From Raphanus sativus (taxonomy: Eukaryota; Streptophyta; Magnoliopsida; Brassicales; Brassicaceae), in assembly GCF_000801105.2 (NCBI RefSeq), contig NC_079516.1, positions 3,658,001-3,722,000 of the forward strand: 64,000 bases of DNA, read 5' to 3'. Position numbers and translations under genes: made by a program. Below the pieces are notes generated by a model. It was given only the letters and a program-made list of their open reading frames with translations, did no database searches and was not told where the DNA came from. Positions 25,005 through 36,992 of the stretch are shown here, piece after piece (positions within the stretch are counted from its first letter, which is position 1; each line of letters opens with the position of its first letter).

Positions 25005-25233
25005 TTCCCTCCGTTTCATATTAAGTGTCGTTGTAAAAAAATTTTTTCGTTACAAAATAAGTGTCGTTTTAGTATTTCAATGCAAAATTTATTATTTTTA
25101 TTCTGCATTTTATTTTTCTATTGGTTAAGATGTATGGGTAATGATGTTTTTGTATGGAAAATATGCAAAATGTAATGATTTCTTAATCCGTGTGCACAAC
25201 TCTAAAATGACACTTATTCAGAAACAGAGGGAG
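25005..25233. mobile_element. Stowaway (Tc1/mariner) MITE
   Basis: The left end TTCCCTCCGTTTCA and right end GAAACAGAGGGAG are near-perfect inverted repeats of the canonical Stowaway TIR CTCCCTCCGTTTC. TA duplications flank it at 25003-25004 and 25234-25235. It is 229 bp with an internal inverted pair (aagtgtcgtt / aatgacactt). No coding capacity. Confidence 0.9.
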
Positions 25234-25235
25234 TA

Positions 25236-26498
25236 GGAAAAAAACAAAAATGTTATTTTAATGTTTGGAAAATTTAATAGTATTACATAAAGTTTTAATT
25301 ATTTACTATTAAATATAACTTTACAATAATGTAATACTAATATTAATTGTTTATTACTGATTAAATATAACTTAACTAAAGATTATAATCAATATTTTAA
25401 AATAGAATATATTACAATATAAAGTAAATGAAAATAGTTATTCAATGATTTATTAGTTGAAATAAAATAAAATATAAAATTATATGATAAATTTAAATTT
25501 TAAAAATATAAAAATGATAATAGTCAATTAGGAACTTTTTACTTGAAAATAAAATAAAAATATTTTATTATGTAAAAAATATTTAAAAATGCAAATAATA
25601 CAGTGTATTTATGTTTAGTTAAAAAATTGAACTAAATAATAATAATTATTATATTATATTATATTATTAAATAAAAATAATAAAATATGTATATTAAATA
25701 TTTGGTGTGATAAATAGCGTTACACCAATTTGGTGTAATACTGTTCATTCTACACAAAATTTGTTTGAATGATGTTATTTTTAGTGTTCTACTGAGAGTA
25801 TAGATTTAGTGTTTTGGAGTCCAATTGAAATTGACCTAAGGTTTCATAGGTTTCTCTCGGCTTCGAGATGACAACAACGAAAGGGTTCTCTTCTTTCTTT
25901 ACTCCAACAGCACACAAGAAAAAGGTAAACCCGAGAAAAGATATTCCCAAATTAGTTTCCTGATTATAGAAGATTTAGAGAGATGCACAAAGTGAAGAAA
26001 AAAACCAAAAGATGTTACAATGTGTAATCTTGTATTGGGTTTAGGTTTTAAGTGTCGAGTATGTAGTGTTATGCATAGTGTGTCTATACTCTTGAGGAGA
26101 TTGTTGTTGTAAATATGGCAACACAATTGGAGATGTGAATGAACAACTACATAATTAGACACATATGAAACTCGTATTAAAACTACTTTTGACAGATTAA
26201 ATATTGTAGGTTAGCTGAATCCAAATTTGAATAAGGAATTGCGTATAGATTAGTTAATTCTAAGAGTATGAGTGTATATTTAACTTTCTTTTTTGGTAAA
26301 ATATATATTTACCCTTTTCTAATAAAACATTTCATTTTAATCTTTAAAAACTATATCTGTGACAAAAACTGTTTAAGGCTATCCTATGGTATTTTTTTAA
26401 ACGCAATGAGGATTTTCTCTCTGTGATCAGAACTATACAGCTAAAATATCTGTAAAAATTGCAAATCAAATGAATTACTTGACGATTTATGCTTCTGT
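25236..26498. other. A/T-rich intergenic DNA left of the CACTA element
   Basis: Mostly A/T-rich. A small palindrome, gttacaccaatttggtgtaat, lies near 25720-25740. 25850-26160 is less AT-rich but shows no recognisable gene. The last three bases before the CACTA end are tgt (26496-26498). Confidence 0.45.
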
Positions 26499-26514
26499 CA
26501 CTACAAGAAAACAG

Positions 26515-27002
26515 ACGTATACCGACGGACAAAACCGTCGGAATGTCGTCGGAATAGGGCTATTCCGACGACATTCCGACGAAAGTGGTCGTCGGTTTCA
26601 GTTGGTCGGAAAAAAAAAGTTCGTCGGAAATCCATCAGACAGTCCGACGATTATCTGACGGATAGCGATGAACCCGATTCTGACGGAGTTCCGACGCCCT
26701 TCCGATAAGGAATTCCCTCGGAATCCGTCGGAGTATTCCGATCACTGTATTCATCGGAAACTCATGATTCCGACGACGACAAAATGCATCAGAATATTCC
26801 GACGAACATAGTCGTCGGAAATTCCGACGAAAAGAGTTGTCGGTATATTCCGACGAAACATGTCGTCGGTATATTCCGACGAAAAACGTCGTCGGGATAT
26901 TCCGACGAAAGGATCCGTCGGAATAATCCGACGACATGTTTCATCGGAATATACCGACGGAAAGGGTCGTCGGAATATACCGACGGACTAATTTCGTCGG
27001 AA
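26515..27002. repeat. CACTA 3' sub-terminal repeat array
   Basis: Many copies, in both orientations, of a ~10-bp motif TCCGACGA(C/A) / TCGTCGGAAT spaced about 20-25 bp, directly inside the CACTA terminus. In En/Spm such motifs bind TNPA. The partner array is at 33970-34335. Confidence 0.88.
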
Positions 27003-27188
27003 TTTCTGATATATATATTTTATTAATTAAATTTATTTTATTATTATTTTTTAATTTTTAAAAATATTAAAATTAATTTAAACAAAAACTGAAATTAAGA
27101 AACTAATAATAATATTATAGAAAATAAGTTTTAATACAATCTGAAAAAAAAAACATTTAGAAAGTTTTAAATTAAAAAACAAAAAAAA

Positions 27189-29325
27189 CTACTGATCCGG
27201 GAACAAACGATCCAACTTCTGCATTATCTCGAGGTTGGACTTCTTCTGATCCGCCAACTCAGCAAGGATTGTAGCATTCTGCTCCTCCAATGCTCCAATC
27301 CGTTGATCCTTGTTCTGTAGCTGCTCTAGAATCAATGGATCGGCGTACGGGACTTGAGATGAAGAAGTCGGACACGAAGAAGCACGACGGGCCAATCCTA
27401 CCAAACGACCCTTTTTTTTAGGGACCGCCTAGAAAAAATTTAAGTTAGTAAAATATAGTAATAGAAAAAAATATAAAATTAATAAATAAAGTATTAAAAA
27501 CAAATATAAGAATAGAAAAAAAAAATTACCTTTTCAACCAGCTCGTTGATTTGCAGTCGGGACATGTTGTTCGAAGCACCCGTAGAATCGTCGTCAGAAA
27601 GAGGCTGCTGAGAAGCTAGAAAAGCTTCTTTTTGAGATTCCACCATCTCAATGACCTCTCTGATCACCGGATCCTGAATTTCACCCGTCCCTTTGTTGGT
27701 GTACGCCTCCTTAATGACGACGAGATGATCGACGGGATTACCATCGTTTTCTTGAATCTAAAAAAAAAAGTGTTAGGTAATGCATATAAAAAATTATTTA
27801 AGTAACTAGAAAGACAAATAAAAAAAAAACTTACCAGTTGATCCTCCTTAGAGGACATACTGCAAGCGCCGAGGTTGTGCACGTAAATACCTTTCCCGCC
27901 ACGATCGCTGTTCCGGTTGGCGGAGTTCTGTAGAGACTTCTCTATAGTCTCTTCCTTCTCCCAGTGCTGGATCAATTGGGTCCACACCGTCCCGCTAAGT
28001 AACCGGGGCTTCCTCTCATCCAGCCATACTTGCTTCCACTCGTAGATCTGCTTCGTGTAGACGGTCTGGGCTTTGCGGCTGAATGCCTGACGGACTGTTT
28101 CCGTCAGGCCGGAGTCCCAAGTAAATTCTTGCTACAAAAAACACACAATTTGATTAGTACATATAAAATATAAAAAAATTAAAAATGTTTTAAAAAAAAA
28201 CTTAATAGTTACCGCGAACTGACGAAACCACAGCTCGCGTTCCGCGGAAGGGATCGAAGTCCACTTGTCATATCCCGTCTGGAGCATCGAATACATCATC
28301 TGGGTGATGCTCCCGCTAATCCCACTGGTCGACTTGTTGAACCTTTAAAAAAAAATGTTAGATTAAAAGGGAAAAAAATAATTGTACAAATGAAATAAAA
28401 ATACTAACCAAGTCGAGTGTCCCATTCGTGGGTATTGTTCGAGAACCGGGAGATGCTCTCGACCTGGTTGTTGAACCAATATTTCAACTGGCATGACCCC
28501 CGGGTCATGTGGAGCGGCTGCAGGAGCTGGAGCGGGAGCCGGAGCGGGAGCCGGAGCGAAAGGAACCGAGTTTTGTTCGTGAGACGACGAACCCGATGCA
28601 CGGGAACTGCTCACCGAACTAGCTCGGCCACGGGGTGCGGAACGACGAGGTCGGACACGCCGACGAACACTCGAATCATCAGACCTAGAAAATAAAATTA
28701 ATATATTAGTCAAAACATATATATAAAAAATTAAAATTCTTTTTTATCTATAAAAAAATTAAAAATGGTTTTATAAATACATAAAATAATTAAAAATCGT
28801 TTTTATCTATAAAAAAATATTAAATATTTTTATCTACACAAAATTAATTAAAAATCGTTTTTAGCTATATAAAAATATTAAAAATAGTTTTTATCTACTA
28901 CATAAAATTAATTAAAAATCGTTTTTATATATATAAAATATCAAAAATAGTTTTTATATACATAAAAATAATTAAAAATCGTTTTTATCTATAAAATATT
29001 AAAAATCGTTTTTATCTATATAAATATTAAAAGTTTTTTTATCTTCATAAAAATATTTTATCTGCATAAAAACGTTTTTATAAACTTTTATAAATATAGA
29101 AAAAAGTTGTTAGAAATATTAAAAATAGGAAAAACGTTTTTAAAAAATCAACAAATCCAATATATAAACCAAAAGAAAAACAACAAATCCTAAAATCAAA
29201 CACCCTAAATCCTAAACTATCCATTCAATTTCGAACATGCAAATCAATCAAACCTCAAATCCTAAAATCTAACATCCTAAACTCAAAAAAAAATGAAAAA
29301 GATAGAGATTGAGATGATACTTACA
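27189..29325 (-). CDS. TNPA-like / 'putative plant transposon protein' gene of the CACTA element
   Basis: A multi-exon minus-strand gene. The best start is a codon split by an intron: exon 1 ends ..CCAT at 29325 before GTAAGT, and exon 2 begins at 28684 with G TCT GAT GAT.., giving MSDDSSVRRRVRPRR. Exon 2 (28684-about 28409) has an Ala-Pro repeat (APAPAPAPAPAAA). Later exons (about 28347-28212, 28132-27834, 27759-27547, 27430-27189) encode FNKSTSGISGSITQMMYSML, TVRQAFSRKAQTVYTKQIYE, NSDRGGKGIYVHNLGACSM and a C-terminal coiled coil (EQLQNKDQRIGALEEQNATI) ending DRLFPDQ. This matches the Transposase_24 (PF03004) En/Spm family. No frame break was found. Middle exon borders are approximate. Confidence 0.75.
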
Positions 29326-29835
29326 TGGTGGGATGGATTCACGGAGGTGGGGACGCCGGTGGGATGGATTCACGGAGGTGGGGACGCCGGATTCGCGGTG
29401 AGAATCGCCGGAGAAGAGAGAGAAAACGGAGAAGATTTAGAGAGAGAGGCGAAAATGGTGAAGAAGGAAGAAGGATTGGTTTTTATTTAAAGGAACCGAC
29501 GGACCCGTGTCCGTCGGTATGTCGTCGGAAAAAGAATAAAATATTAAATGCGCGGTTTAATGAAATATTCACGCGGTCCACTCGAAATTTTCACGCGGTT
29601 TGTAATTTCGGGAAACTAACAAACCGACGGAATTCCGACGAACATAGATCCGTCGGAATGGGGCAGGTCGTCGGAATTCCATCGGTATATTCTGACCGAA
29701 TTCCGACGACTTAGGGTTTAGGGTTTAAAAACAAGTTTCTTACTGATCAAATCCAAAACTTTGATAATAAATAGACTATTTAAAAAAGATTAACTATAAT
29801 AAGGTTTTCAAATCCAATTTTTACACACAATTGTG

Positions 29836-29845
29836 TTTTGTAGTG
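29836..29845. other. Internal CACTA-type terminus
   Basis: ttttgtagtg is the inverse of CACTACAAAA, about 125 bp outside the 29500-29712 repeat array. The following 3 bp (taa) do not match the tgt before 26499, so it does not close a clean element with that left end. It may be a relic terminus or chance. Confidence 0.4.
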
Positions 29846-30268
29846 TAAGTTTATATTAATGAATGAAAGTATATGAGTATTAAGATGAGATGTTATGAAA
29901 ACAATGATATAATATATAATTATTTAAATAATTTGTAAAAATCGAACGGTTGATATGTAATATTATATTAAACATCTAATATGTGTTATTAAAGTAGTTT
30001 CGGTATCCAAATATAGATATATTATGATATAAAAATTTCAAATATTCAGGTCGTCGGAATTCCGTCAGAGTTTTCCGATGGAATTCCGACGAATTTTGTT
30101 AAATCCGTCGGAATTCCATCGGAATATTCTGACGGAATTCCGACGAATGGCTAAACCCTGAATTAACCACGAGTCGTCGGAATTTCATCGGAATATTCCG
30201 ATGGAATACCGACGGATTTTGTTAATTAAAAAAAAAAAAACTAATCATACAACTAAGAAACATAAGTC

Positions 30269-33200
30269 CTAATCAGAATCTTCAGAATCTGTAGAATCTT
30301 CAGAATCTTCGTCAAACTCGCCAATCTCAGCTTCTGGCTCCGAGTGTACAACAGCATCAATTCCAAACTCGTTAAAATTCTCAACGAGTTCAACCTCTGC
30401 CAAATCTTCAACTGCACTCACGTTGCTGGTAGAGTTTGGTTGTAATGGATCATTATCAGAAGGTCCGTTTACTCGTCCTCTTGGGTTGATTTGCGCACCG
30501 TGATCCATGGATCGTCTCGGTACGTAACCCGAGGGTAACTGATGTAGCACACCTATCAATTTTTCAAGGTATTAATAATAATATATAAACCGTTAATTAT
30601 ATTTTTGAATATTAAATTGACATACCTGATCAGCTTGCGAAGCAAGAATGAAAGGATCATAATATTGAAGTTTCCTCCGCGAATGAATCGAAGTAACACC
30701 AAACGCATCAGTCTTCACTCCTCGATCTGGGGTGGTGTCATACCAATCACAATAGAATACTACACACCGCAATCCAACCATACCAGGATACTGAATTTCC
30801 AATATTTCTTGTATGTTGCCGTAGTAGACATCGTCACCGGAAGAAGAGGAAACACCTCCATCATAAGTTGTCCTAGAATGACCTTTTTTTGCAAAGGCAT
30901 ATCCTCGTGTACAATATTTGGATATGATTTGACCACATAGTTTGGTCCCCGCACAAACTCGCATATCCAATCATCGAACACAAAACCTCTGGCCAAACCA
31001 TCAGTCACCTATAAAATAAAATATATATATGAGTGAAAATGTTTATTATTTTATACTAAATATATATGAGTAAAATGTTAATTATTTCATATATGTTATG
31101 ACTCACATAATTAAGAAGCCATGCAGCAAATCCGTTATGTCTGAGTTGTTGAAGCTCTTCTTCTGTGGCATGTCTGTAAGTCATACGCAACTCTGCCATA
31201 TAAACACTATATAAAAAGATATTATTCATATGAAATAAAACTTATTGAAAATTAATATAACAATTTAAATGAAAAATATATTTTTACCTCTCATATTGTA
31301 GAACATCTTCACAGTTGGTAAGCAAATATGTTTGCAAATGAGCGTGCTCAATCTCCGTCAGTCTCCGCTTCGTGGGTTTTCCACTTAGTCGTCCTATTTC
31401 GCTGAACATGCTTGGGACAGTAACATGATACGTTGCTTTCTCTCCTCTGTCATCATGCCGAGCAGGTCTTCGGTTTTTTGTATGCACTTCTGATGGAAAG
31501 TAGTTTTCAGCAAAGTTTGAAGTTTCTTCATTGATCACCTGTGCAATTATAGATCCTTCCACCTTGCTTAAATTTTTGATCTTCTTCTTCAGATGATGCA
31601 TATAACGCTCAAAAAGATACATCCATCGGTATTGCACAGGACCACAAGCTCCAATTCTCTTGCGAGATGAATAGCAAGATGTTCCATTACATCAAAGAAT
31701 GATGGAGGAAATATCTTCTCGAGGTTGCAAAGACTAACGGGTACGTTTTCCTTCAAAGTACTAATACCCTCCTCAGTCACTACTCTGGTGCATAAATCAC
31801 GGAAGAAAACACTTATCCCTGCAACTGCTTCATGAACATTACGTGGTAATAGTGCGGAAAAAGCAAACGGAAGGAGCCGCTGCATAATCACATGACAATC
31901 GTGACTCTTCAAGCCAGTAAACTTTCCTTCGCTTCTGTCAACGCAATTACCCAAATTTGATGCATAACCGTCTGGAAATTTCACTTTATCTGTAATCCAA
32001 TCAAAGAACGCTTCTTTGCCAGCACCATCCAGCCGATAAATGGGAAAAGGTGCCGTACCGTTCTCATCAACGTGAAGTTCAGAACGATCACAGATATCGA
32101 CTAAATCCAACCTTGACTTCAGATTATCCTTCGTTTTACCTTGGATGTTGAGGATTGTGTTCATCAGATTGTCGAAAAAGTTCTTCTCAATATGCATGAC
32201 ATCTAAGTTGTGACGCAATAGATGACTCTCCCAATATGGCAGATCCCAGAAAATACTCTTTTTATGCCAGTTATGTAGCTCTCCAACAGCATCGACTGGA
32301 ATGTTTTCATGTCCACCTACGTCTGGCGTCCTTTGTGCACCAAAATCCCTAAACTGTGTCGCCAAATCTTTCCCACTAACTTCCGTAGGTGGATCATCAA
32401 ACACCTGCTTGTTCTTCGTAAACAAAGTCTTACTCCTACGGTATGGATGATCAGGTGGTAGAAATCTTCTGTGACAATCAAACCAACATGTTTTCCTTCC
32501 GTGCTTTAGTTGGAAAGCATCTGTGCTATCTTGACAATATGGACATGAAAGCCTGCCATGTGTTGTCCATCCGGATAACATACCATATGCTGGAAAGTCA
32601 CTTATTGTCCACATAAGTACTGCCCGCATATGAAAGTTTTCTCTGCACGAAACATCGTATGTCTCAGCACCAACCGCCCATAGTTGTTGTAACTCATATA
32701 TTAGTGGTTGAAGAAACACATCTAGTGATCTCTTAGGATGAGCTGGCCCGGGGACGAGAATGGAGAGGAACAAAAACTCTCGTCGCATGCACAAATTTGG
32801 CGGCAAGTTGTATGGTGTCACAATCACCGGCCATAGAGAATATTGTCTTCCATGCTTTCCAAATGGGCTGAAACCATCAGTGCATAATCCCAGATAAACA
32901 TTTCTTCTCTGTTCAGCAAATTCTGGATATGTTGATTGGAAATGTTTCCAAGCCTTCGCATCTGAAGGATGTCTAATCTCACCATTTGTAGAATGCTCTG
33001 CATGCCATCTCATTGCCTTCGCCGTGCGCTCACACTGATACAACCTCTTCAATCTTTCCGTCAAAGGCAAATACCACATTCTTTTGAATGGTACCGGAAC
33101 TCTTCCCCTCGTTTCCTGATGACGAGGTTTCCAACAAAATTTGCATTTATCCCGATCCTTATCCGCTCCCCAGTAGATCATGCAGTTGTCGATACATACA

Positions 33201-33877
33201 TCTATCACTTCGTACGGTAATCGAAGACCCGCAACAAGTTTCTGAACCTCGTAGTATGAACCCGGTGCAAGATTATCCTCTGGCAGAACACCTTTAACAT
33301 AATCAGCTATCGCATCTACGCATTCTTCCGCCAAATTATAATCTGTCTTAATACCCATCAATCTACTTGCAGATGATAAAGGTGAATGACCATCTCTACA
33401 ACCTTTATACAAAGGTTGTTTTCCTGCATCCAACATGTCAAAATATCTCCCCGATTCGAGATTTGGTTCTTCCCCTCTATAATGATCATGTACCATCTGC
33501 TCAGTACCTACACCATAATCTACATCCATTCTCGGTTCTTCTAACCAACCATAAGACTGAGGTTGTTCGCTAACAGGCTGAGGTTCGCTACTACTACCAT
33601 ATTCAAAACCAGTTTCCCCATGAAGATACCAAACTTTATAATTCCGTGCAAACCCTTTTCTATACAAATGTTTCCAAACTTCCCATTCTTTTATAATTCT
33701 ATTGTTATTACAAGTAGAGCAGGGACATCTTACCATACCAGTATTTGCATCCGGGTGCTGTTGAACAAGCTTCATGAATTCTCCAATACCTCGAACGTAT
33801 TCTTCTGTAAGCAAATTGGTGTTGGGATCCAAATGAGGTCTATCCATCCACGAACGAAAATAATCTCCAGAAGACAT
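30269..33877 (-). pseudogene. TNPD (tnp2) transposase of the CACTA element, three frameshifts
   Basis: The large exon starts MSSGDYFRSWMDRPHLDPNT at 33877 with the transposase-associated domain (CPCSTCNNN). Then comes the tnp2 core (WHAEHSTNGEIRHPSDAKAW, LCTDGFSPFGKHGRQYSLWP, HNLDVMHIEKNFFDNLMNTI), then DUF4218-type sequence (FPPSFFDVMEHLAIHLA.. PVQYRWMYLFERYMHHLKKK). Downstream exons carry the TNPD tail: YMAELRMTYRHATEEELQQL, the DUF4216-like part (ARGFVFDDWICEFVRG..YCTRGYAFAKKGH), and an acidic C-terminus. Single-base losses interrupt it near 31645 (after RELEL), near 30925 (after VVKSYP) and near 30503. TNPD is the catalytic CACTA transposase, so this copy is probably not autonomous unless the indels are assembly errors. 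Confidence 0.85.
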
Positions 33878-33969
33878 GATTTTTCGAATTTCTTATGATA
33901 AGAGAGAATGAAGAGAGAATGAGGAGTGAATGAGATGAATGAGGAGAGGTTGCATTTATAGGAAAATGC

Positions 33970-34335
33970 TTACGGCAATCCGACGCCATTCCGACGTAAT
34001 TCCGACAAATTATAAAAAATCCGTCGGAATTCCGTCGGTTTTTTAAAATGGCTAACGGCTATAAACGGGCATATTCTTTCTCGCCAACGGTCGAGAGCTT
34101 CCGTCGGAACGGCGTCGGTATATTCCGACGGAATTCCGACGACCGTAACGGTTATAATTTTTGTCGGGCTTTCGTCGGAATTGTCGTCGGAATATACCGA
34201 CGACCCCCTTCGTCGGAAGTTCGTCGGACTGTTCCGACGAAATACCGACGAACCCGTGTTTTTGGTTTCGTCGGTATGTCGTCGGAATGTGGTCGGAATG
34301 GTCCGACGACTTCGCTTTCCGTCGGAGTGGTCGTC
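33970..34335. repeat. CACTA 5' sub-terminal repeat array
   Basis: A dense array of the same TCCGACGA / TCGTCGGAAT motifs lies directly upstream of TNPD, running up to the assembly gap. The true 5' terminus would be expected just beyond it. Confidence 0.85.
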
Positions 34336-34352
34336 AGAATTTCCTGTTTTTT

Positions 34353-34452
34353 NNNNNNNNNNNNNNNNNNNNNNNNNNNNNNNNNNNNNNNNNNNNNNNN
34401 NNNNNNNNNNNNNNNNNNNNNNNNNNNNNNNNNNNNNNNNNNNNNNNNNNNN
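34353..34452. other. Assembly gap (100 N)
   Basis: Exactly 100 unresolved bases, the usual placeholder for a gap of unknown size. It removes the CACTA right end, and flanking sequence may not be truly adjacent. Confidence 0.98.
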
Positions 34453-34468
34453 ACAAACGAACAGGGCC

Positions 34469-35022
34469 TGACAATCTGTTGTTTAGCAGCTAAACTGTTG
34501 ACTGACTAATGATAAGAAATATTTTGGGTTTTAAAAGTTTTTTAGCCGCTACCCTCTGATGTTACAGATGTTTATTCTTTCAGTATTGTTAACCGTTAAA
34601 AAATCTAAGTTGGACACTTAGTGCTTTCACATATGTAATATTGTAAAAATATGAACTACATAGCACATAGCAACAAACAAGTTTGAGCCTTGCTATCGAC
34701 AGTCGGTGTCCCACGGGCAGTCGGTGTTGAGCCTAGATGGGGACGGAAAGCACATAGCAACAAACAAGTTTGAGCCTTGCTATCGGTAATGAGATATTGA
34801 TTTTCGTAACTGATAAACATGTACATGACTGACAAATCTGTTGTTTAGCAGCTACTGTTGACTGACTAATGATAAGAAATATTTTGGGTGTTAAAAAGTT
34901 TTTTAGCCGCTAACCTTCTGATGTTACAGATGTTTATTCTTTCAGTATTGTTAACCGTTAAAAATCTAAGTTGGACACTTAGTGCTTTCACATATGTAAT
35001 ATTGTAAAAATATGAACTACAT
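34469..35022. repeat. Direct duplication right of the gap (193 bp x2, with a nested 37-bp repeat)
   Basis: 34469-34661 recurs at 34830-35022 with a few indels (both contain taagaaatattttggg and acttagtgctttcacatatg). Between them agcacatagcaacaaacaag.. occurs twice (34662-34698, 34749-34785), separated by copies of cagtcggtgt. No coding content is recognised. 35023-35690 is ordinary AT-rich DNA. Confidence 0.8.
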
Positions 35023-35694
35023 CAAAGAGAGAGAGGACTATTGTGGTATCTAAAAGGGAACGTTAAGGACTACTTTGATGGTGCCAGTTAACGCATCGGT
35101 TGTGTGCTAATATTAATGTTATCATTAAAGGAAATAGAGTTACAGGTAGATAGAATTTTAGAGCTTGATTTCTGCGAATACTAACTAAACATATTGTTGG
35201 TAGTTAAGGGCAAAAACATGGCAAGTACGTTTATAATTATTATTATATATAAATATTTTTTTAAACTACTGATAAATATGTTGCTAACACGGACAAAAAT
35301 CTATTGATATATATAATATTAAGTGTCAAGTGAACCAATTGTGTGATAACAGAAAATGTTAACATCCGGGTTTCCCACAGCACTAGATACAAGCTCCTTG
35401 AGTCTTAAATCATAGCAATGCTACAGAAAAAGTTGTTAATCGATACGCTGTTAATAGGAAATTATCAGTCAATCAAAACTGTATATGTTAAACTTGAAGT
35501 TGTTATCTACGGCTAAATATTATCGGGTACTTTTTCAAGTGTCATTGCTGCTAATGCTTCCCTTTATCTATTTTTCCGAGTAAGACACAAGGAGGTGTTC
35601 CTTGTAAGATTGACAAGCAACTAAAAATAACAAATGTCATTCAATAAGACAAGCTACCAAACGTATCACATATGGTTCAATGATTAAAATCAGG

Positions 35695-36445
35695 ATCTGT
35701 GAGACCACAACCTTTAAACATTTCTTTGCAAAAGACAAATCCCTCTCCAATGAGTTTCACCGTGTTATCCACAATTGGATCTTCAATCTCATCTAGCCAG
35801 CCAAAATCAACTCTTTCGGCCCAGTTTTCACTAGCATCATCAAGAATAGACTTCACACAGACCTATGAAAAAAATGATCCAATGTAGGTTTGACATAAAT
35901 AATAATTTAGAATAAATAGGAATATCAAATCAGGAAATAGTGACTATATAAATGTTTGTCGCGCTAAAATTTATGTTCACGGCTATCCAACAACTTTTAT
36001 AACTAAAACGACAGTTAACTAAGAACAAAAAATTAATGTTTACATGACACACTTGACCTAGTTCTCTAGCATGTGCGGGAATTACTTGAAGTTTTGGAGA
36101 AGGGTGGCTTTGTCTGCTCGGGCAGAGGTTTCACTTTCATCTACACCAGGATCATTGCCTACACCACCTTCACTATCTGAATCCACGACAACTACAGGTT
36201 CATTTGGTGTGAGCTCTTCTTTAAGTTGAGGAACAGCGGCAACTAGCACAGGTTGGATTGCATCCACATAACCTTGCAGAACAACAGAAGACTGAGACAG
36301 AGTGTCTCAGTCTCTAATGCATCGACAATAGCCTCGGTCCGTCTTAATTTGTGGTAAGAGTGGATCTGCTCTCCGATTTGCTTTTCGTGGTAAGTTAGGA
36401 GGTTTCGTAGAAAATTCTGGGGAAGAACAAGGAATTGCAAAAAGA
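35695..36445 (-). pseudogene. Unidentified broken gene remnant
   Basis: On the minus strand three pieces look coding. 36440-36290 reads NLLTYHEKQIGEQIHSYHKL and RRTEAIVDALETE, then loses frame by about 2 nt near 36300. 36285-36085 reads AIQPVLVAAVPQLKEELTPN followed by an acidic tract VVVVDSDSEGG. After an intron-like gap, 35868-35700 reads SILDDASENWAERVDFGWLD and DNTVKL..GFVFCKEM. I do not recognise the family. The frameshift and lack of a start suggest a remnant, possibly a transposon-derived host-like gene. 36446-36750 holds nothing further. Confidence 0.45.
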
Positions 36446-36992
36446 AATAAAAGGGAAAACTATTTGCTTAGAAACTGGATTTGAGAGGCTGTGGGTTTAG
36501 ATAATTATGTTTGAGTATACGAAATACATGCATTTCTCGGAGAACACTTTAGTCTGACTCGTGTCAGAGACCAAATAAATTGGACACCAGTGACCAACCC
36601 AATCGAATTTATTTTCCAGTTTAAGTCCACATTACTGACACAGAACACAACTCTATATCGATAGGCTGCAGGTTGGGTATAGGGGTAAAAGAGGAAGGGA
36701 AAGACGTTGAACAAGGGAGATGGTAATGCGCTAATATAGAGTGCTAATGGGGCATGACCGCCAATAATCTCAATAATATAAGTGTTTATTTTAGTAAATA
36801 ATGATAAATGAAAGAGAAGTTATATATAAAACGTATAAAACCCAAATTTAACATTAAAATATAACTTAAACAAATAACAAAAGTTGCCAAAAAAAAAAAA
36901 CAAATTACAACAAATTACAAAGAAAAAAAAACATCACAAACACAAAAAAAAAGGAAACAAACATTTTATTCAATTTATAGAAACTTAATAAT

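Larger units (their letters stand above)
26499..34352 (-). mobile_element. CACTA (En/Spm) transposon complex, 5' end lost in the assembly gap
   Basis: The left end CACTACAAGAAAA at 26499 is a canonical En/Spm terminus. Dense sub-terminal arrays of TCCGACGA / TCGTCGGAA occur at 26515-27002, 29500-29712, 30048-30215 and 33970-34335. Both element genes lie on the minus strand: TNPD right (33877-30269), TNPA-like left (29325-27189). That is the order expected if the 5' end is at the right. The right terminus is not seen because a 100-N gap starts at 34353. An internal inverted terminus (ttttgtagtg, 29836-29845) suggests two elements side by side or nested. Confidence 0.88.

Noticed and set aside
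26515..27002. Regularly spaced short repeats, superficially CRISPR-like
   Set aside because: Plant nuclear DNA; motifs are degenerate, in both orientations and directly inside a CACTA terminus, so sub-terminal TNPA-type sites.
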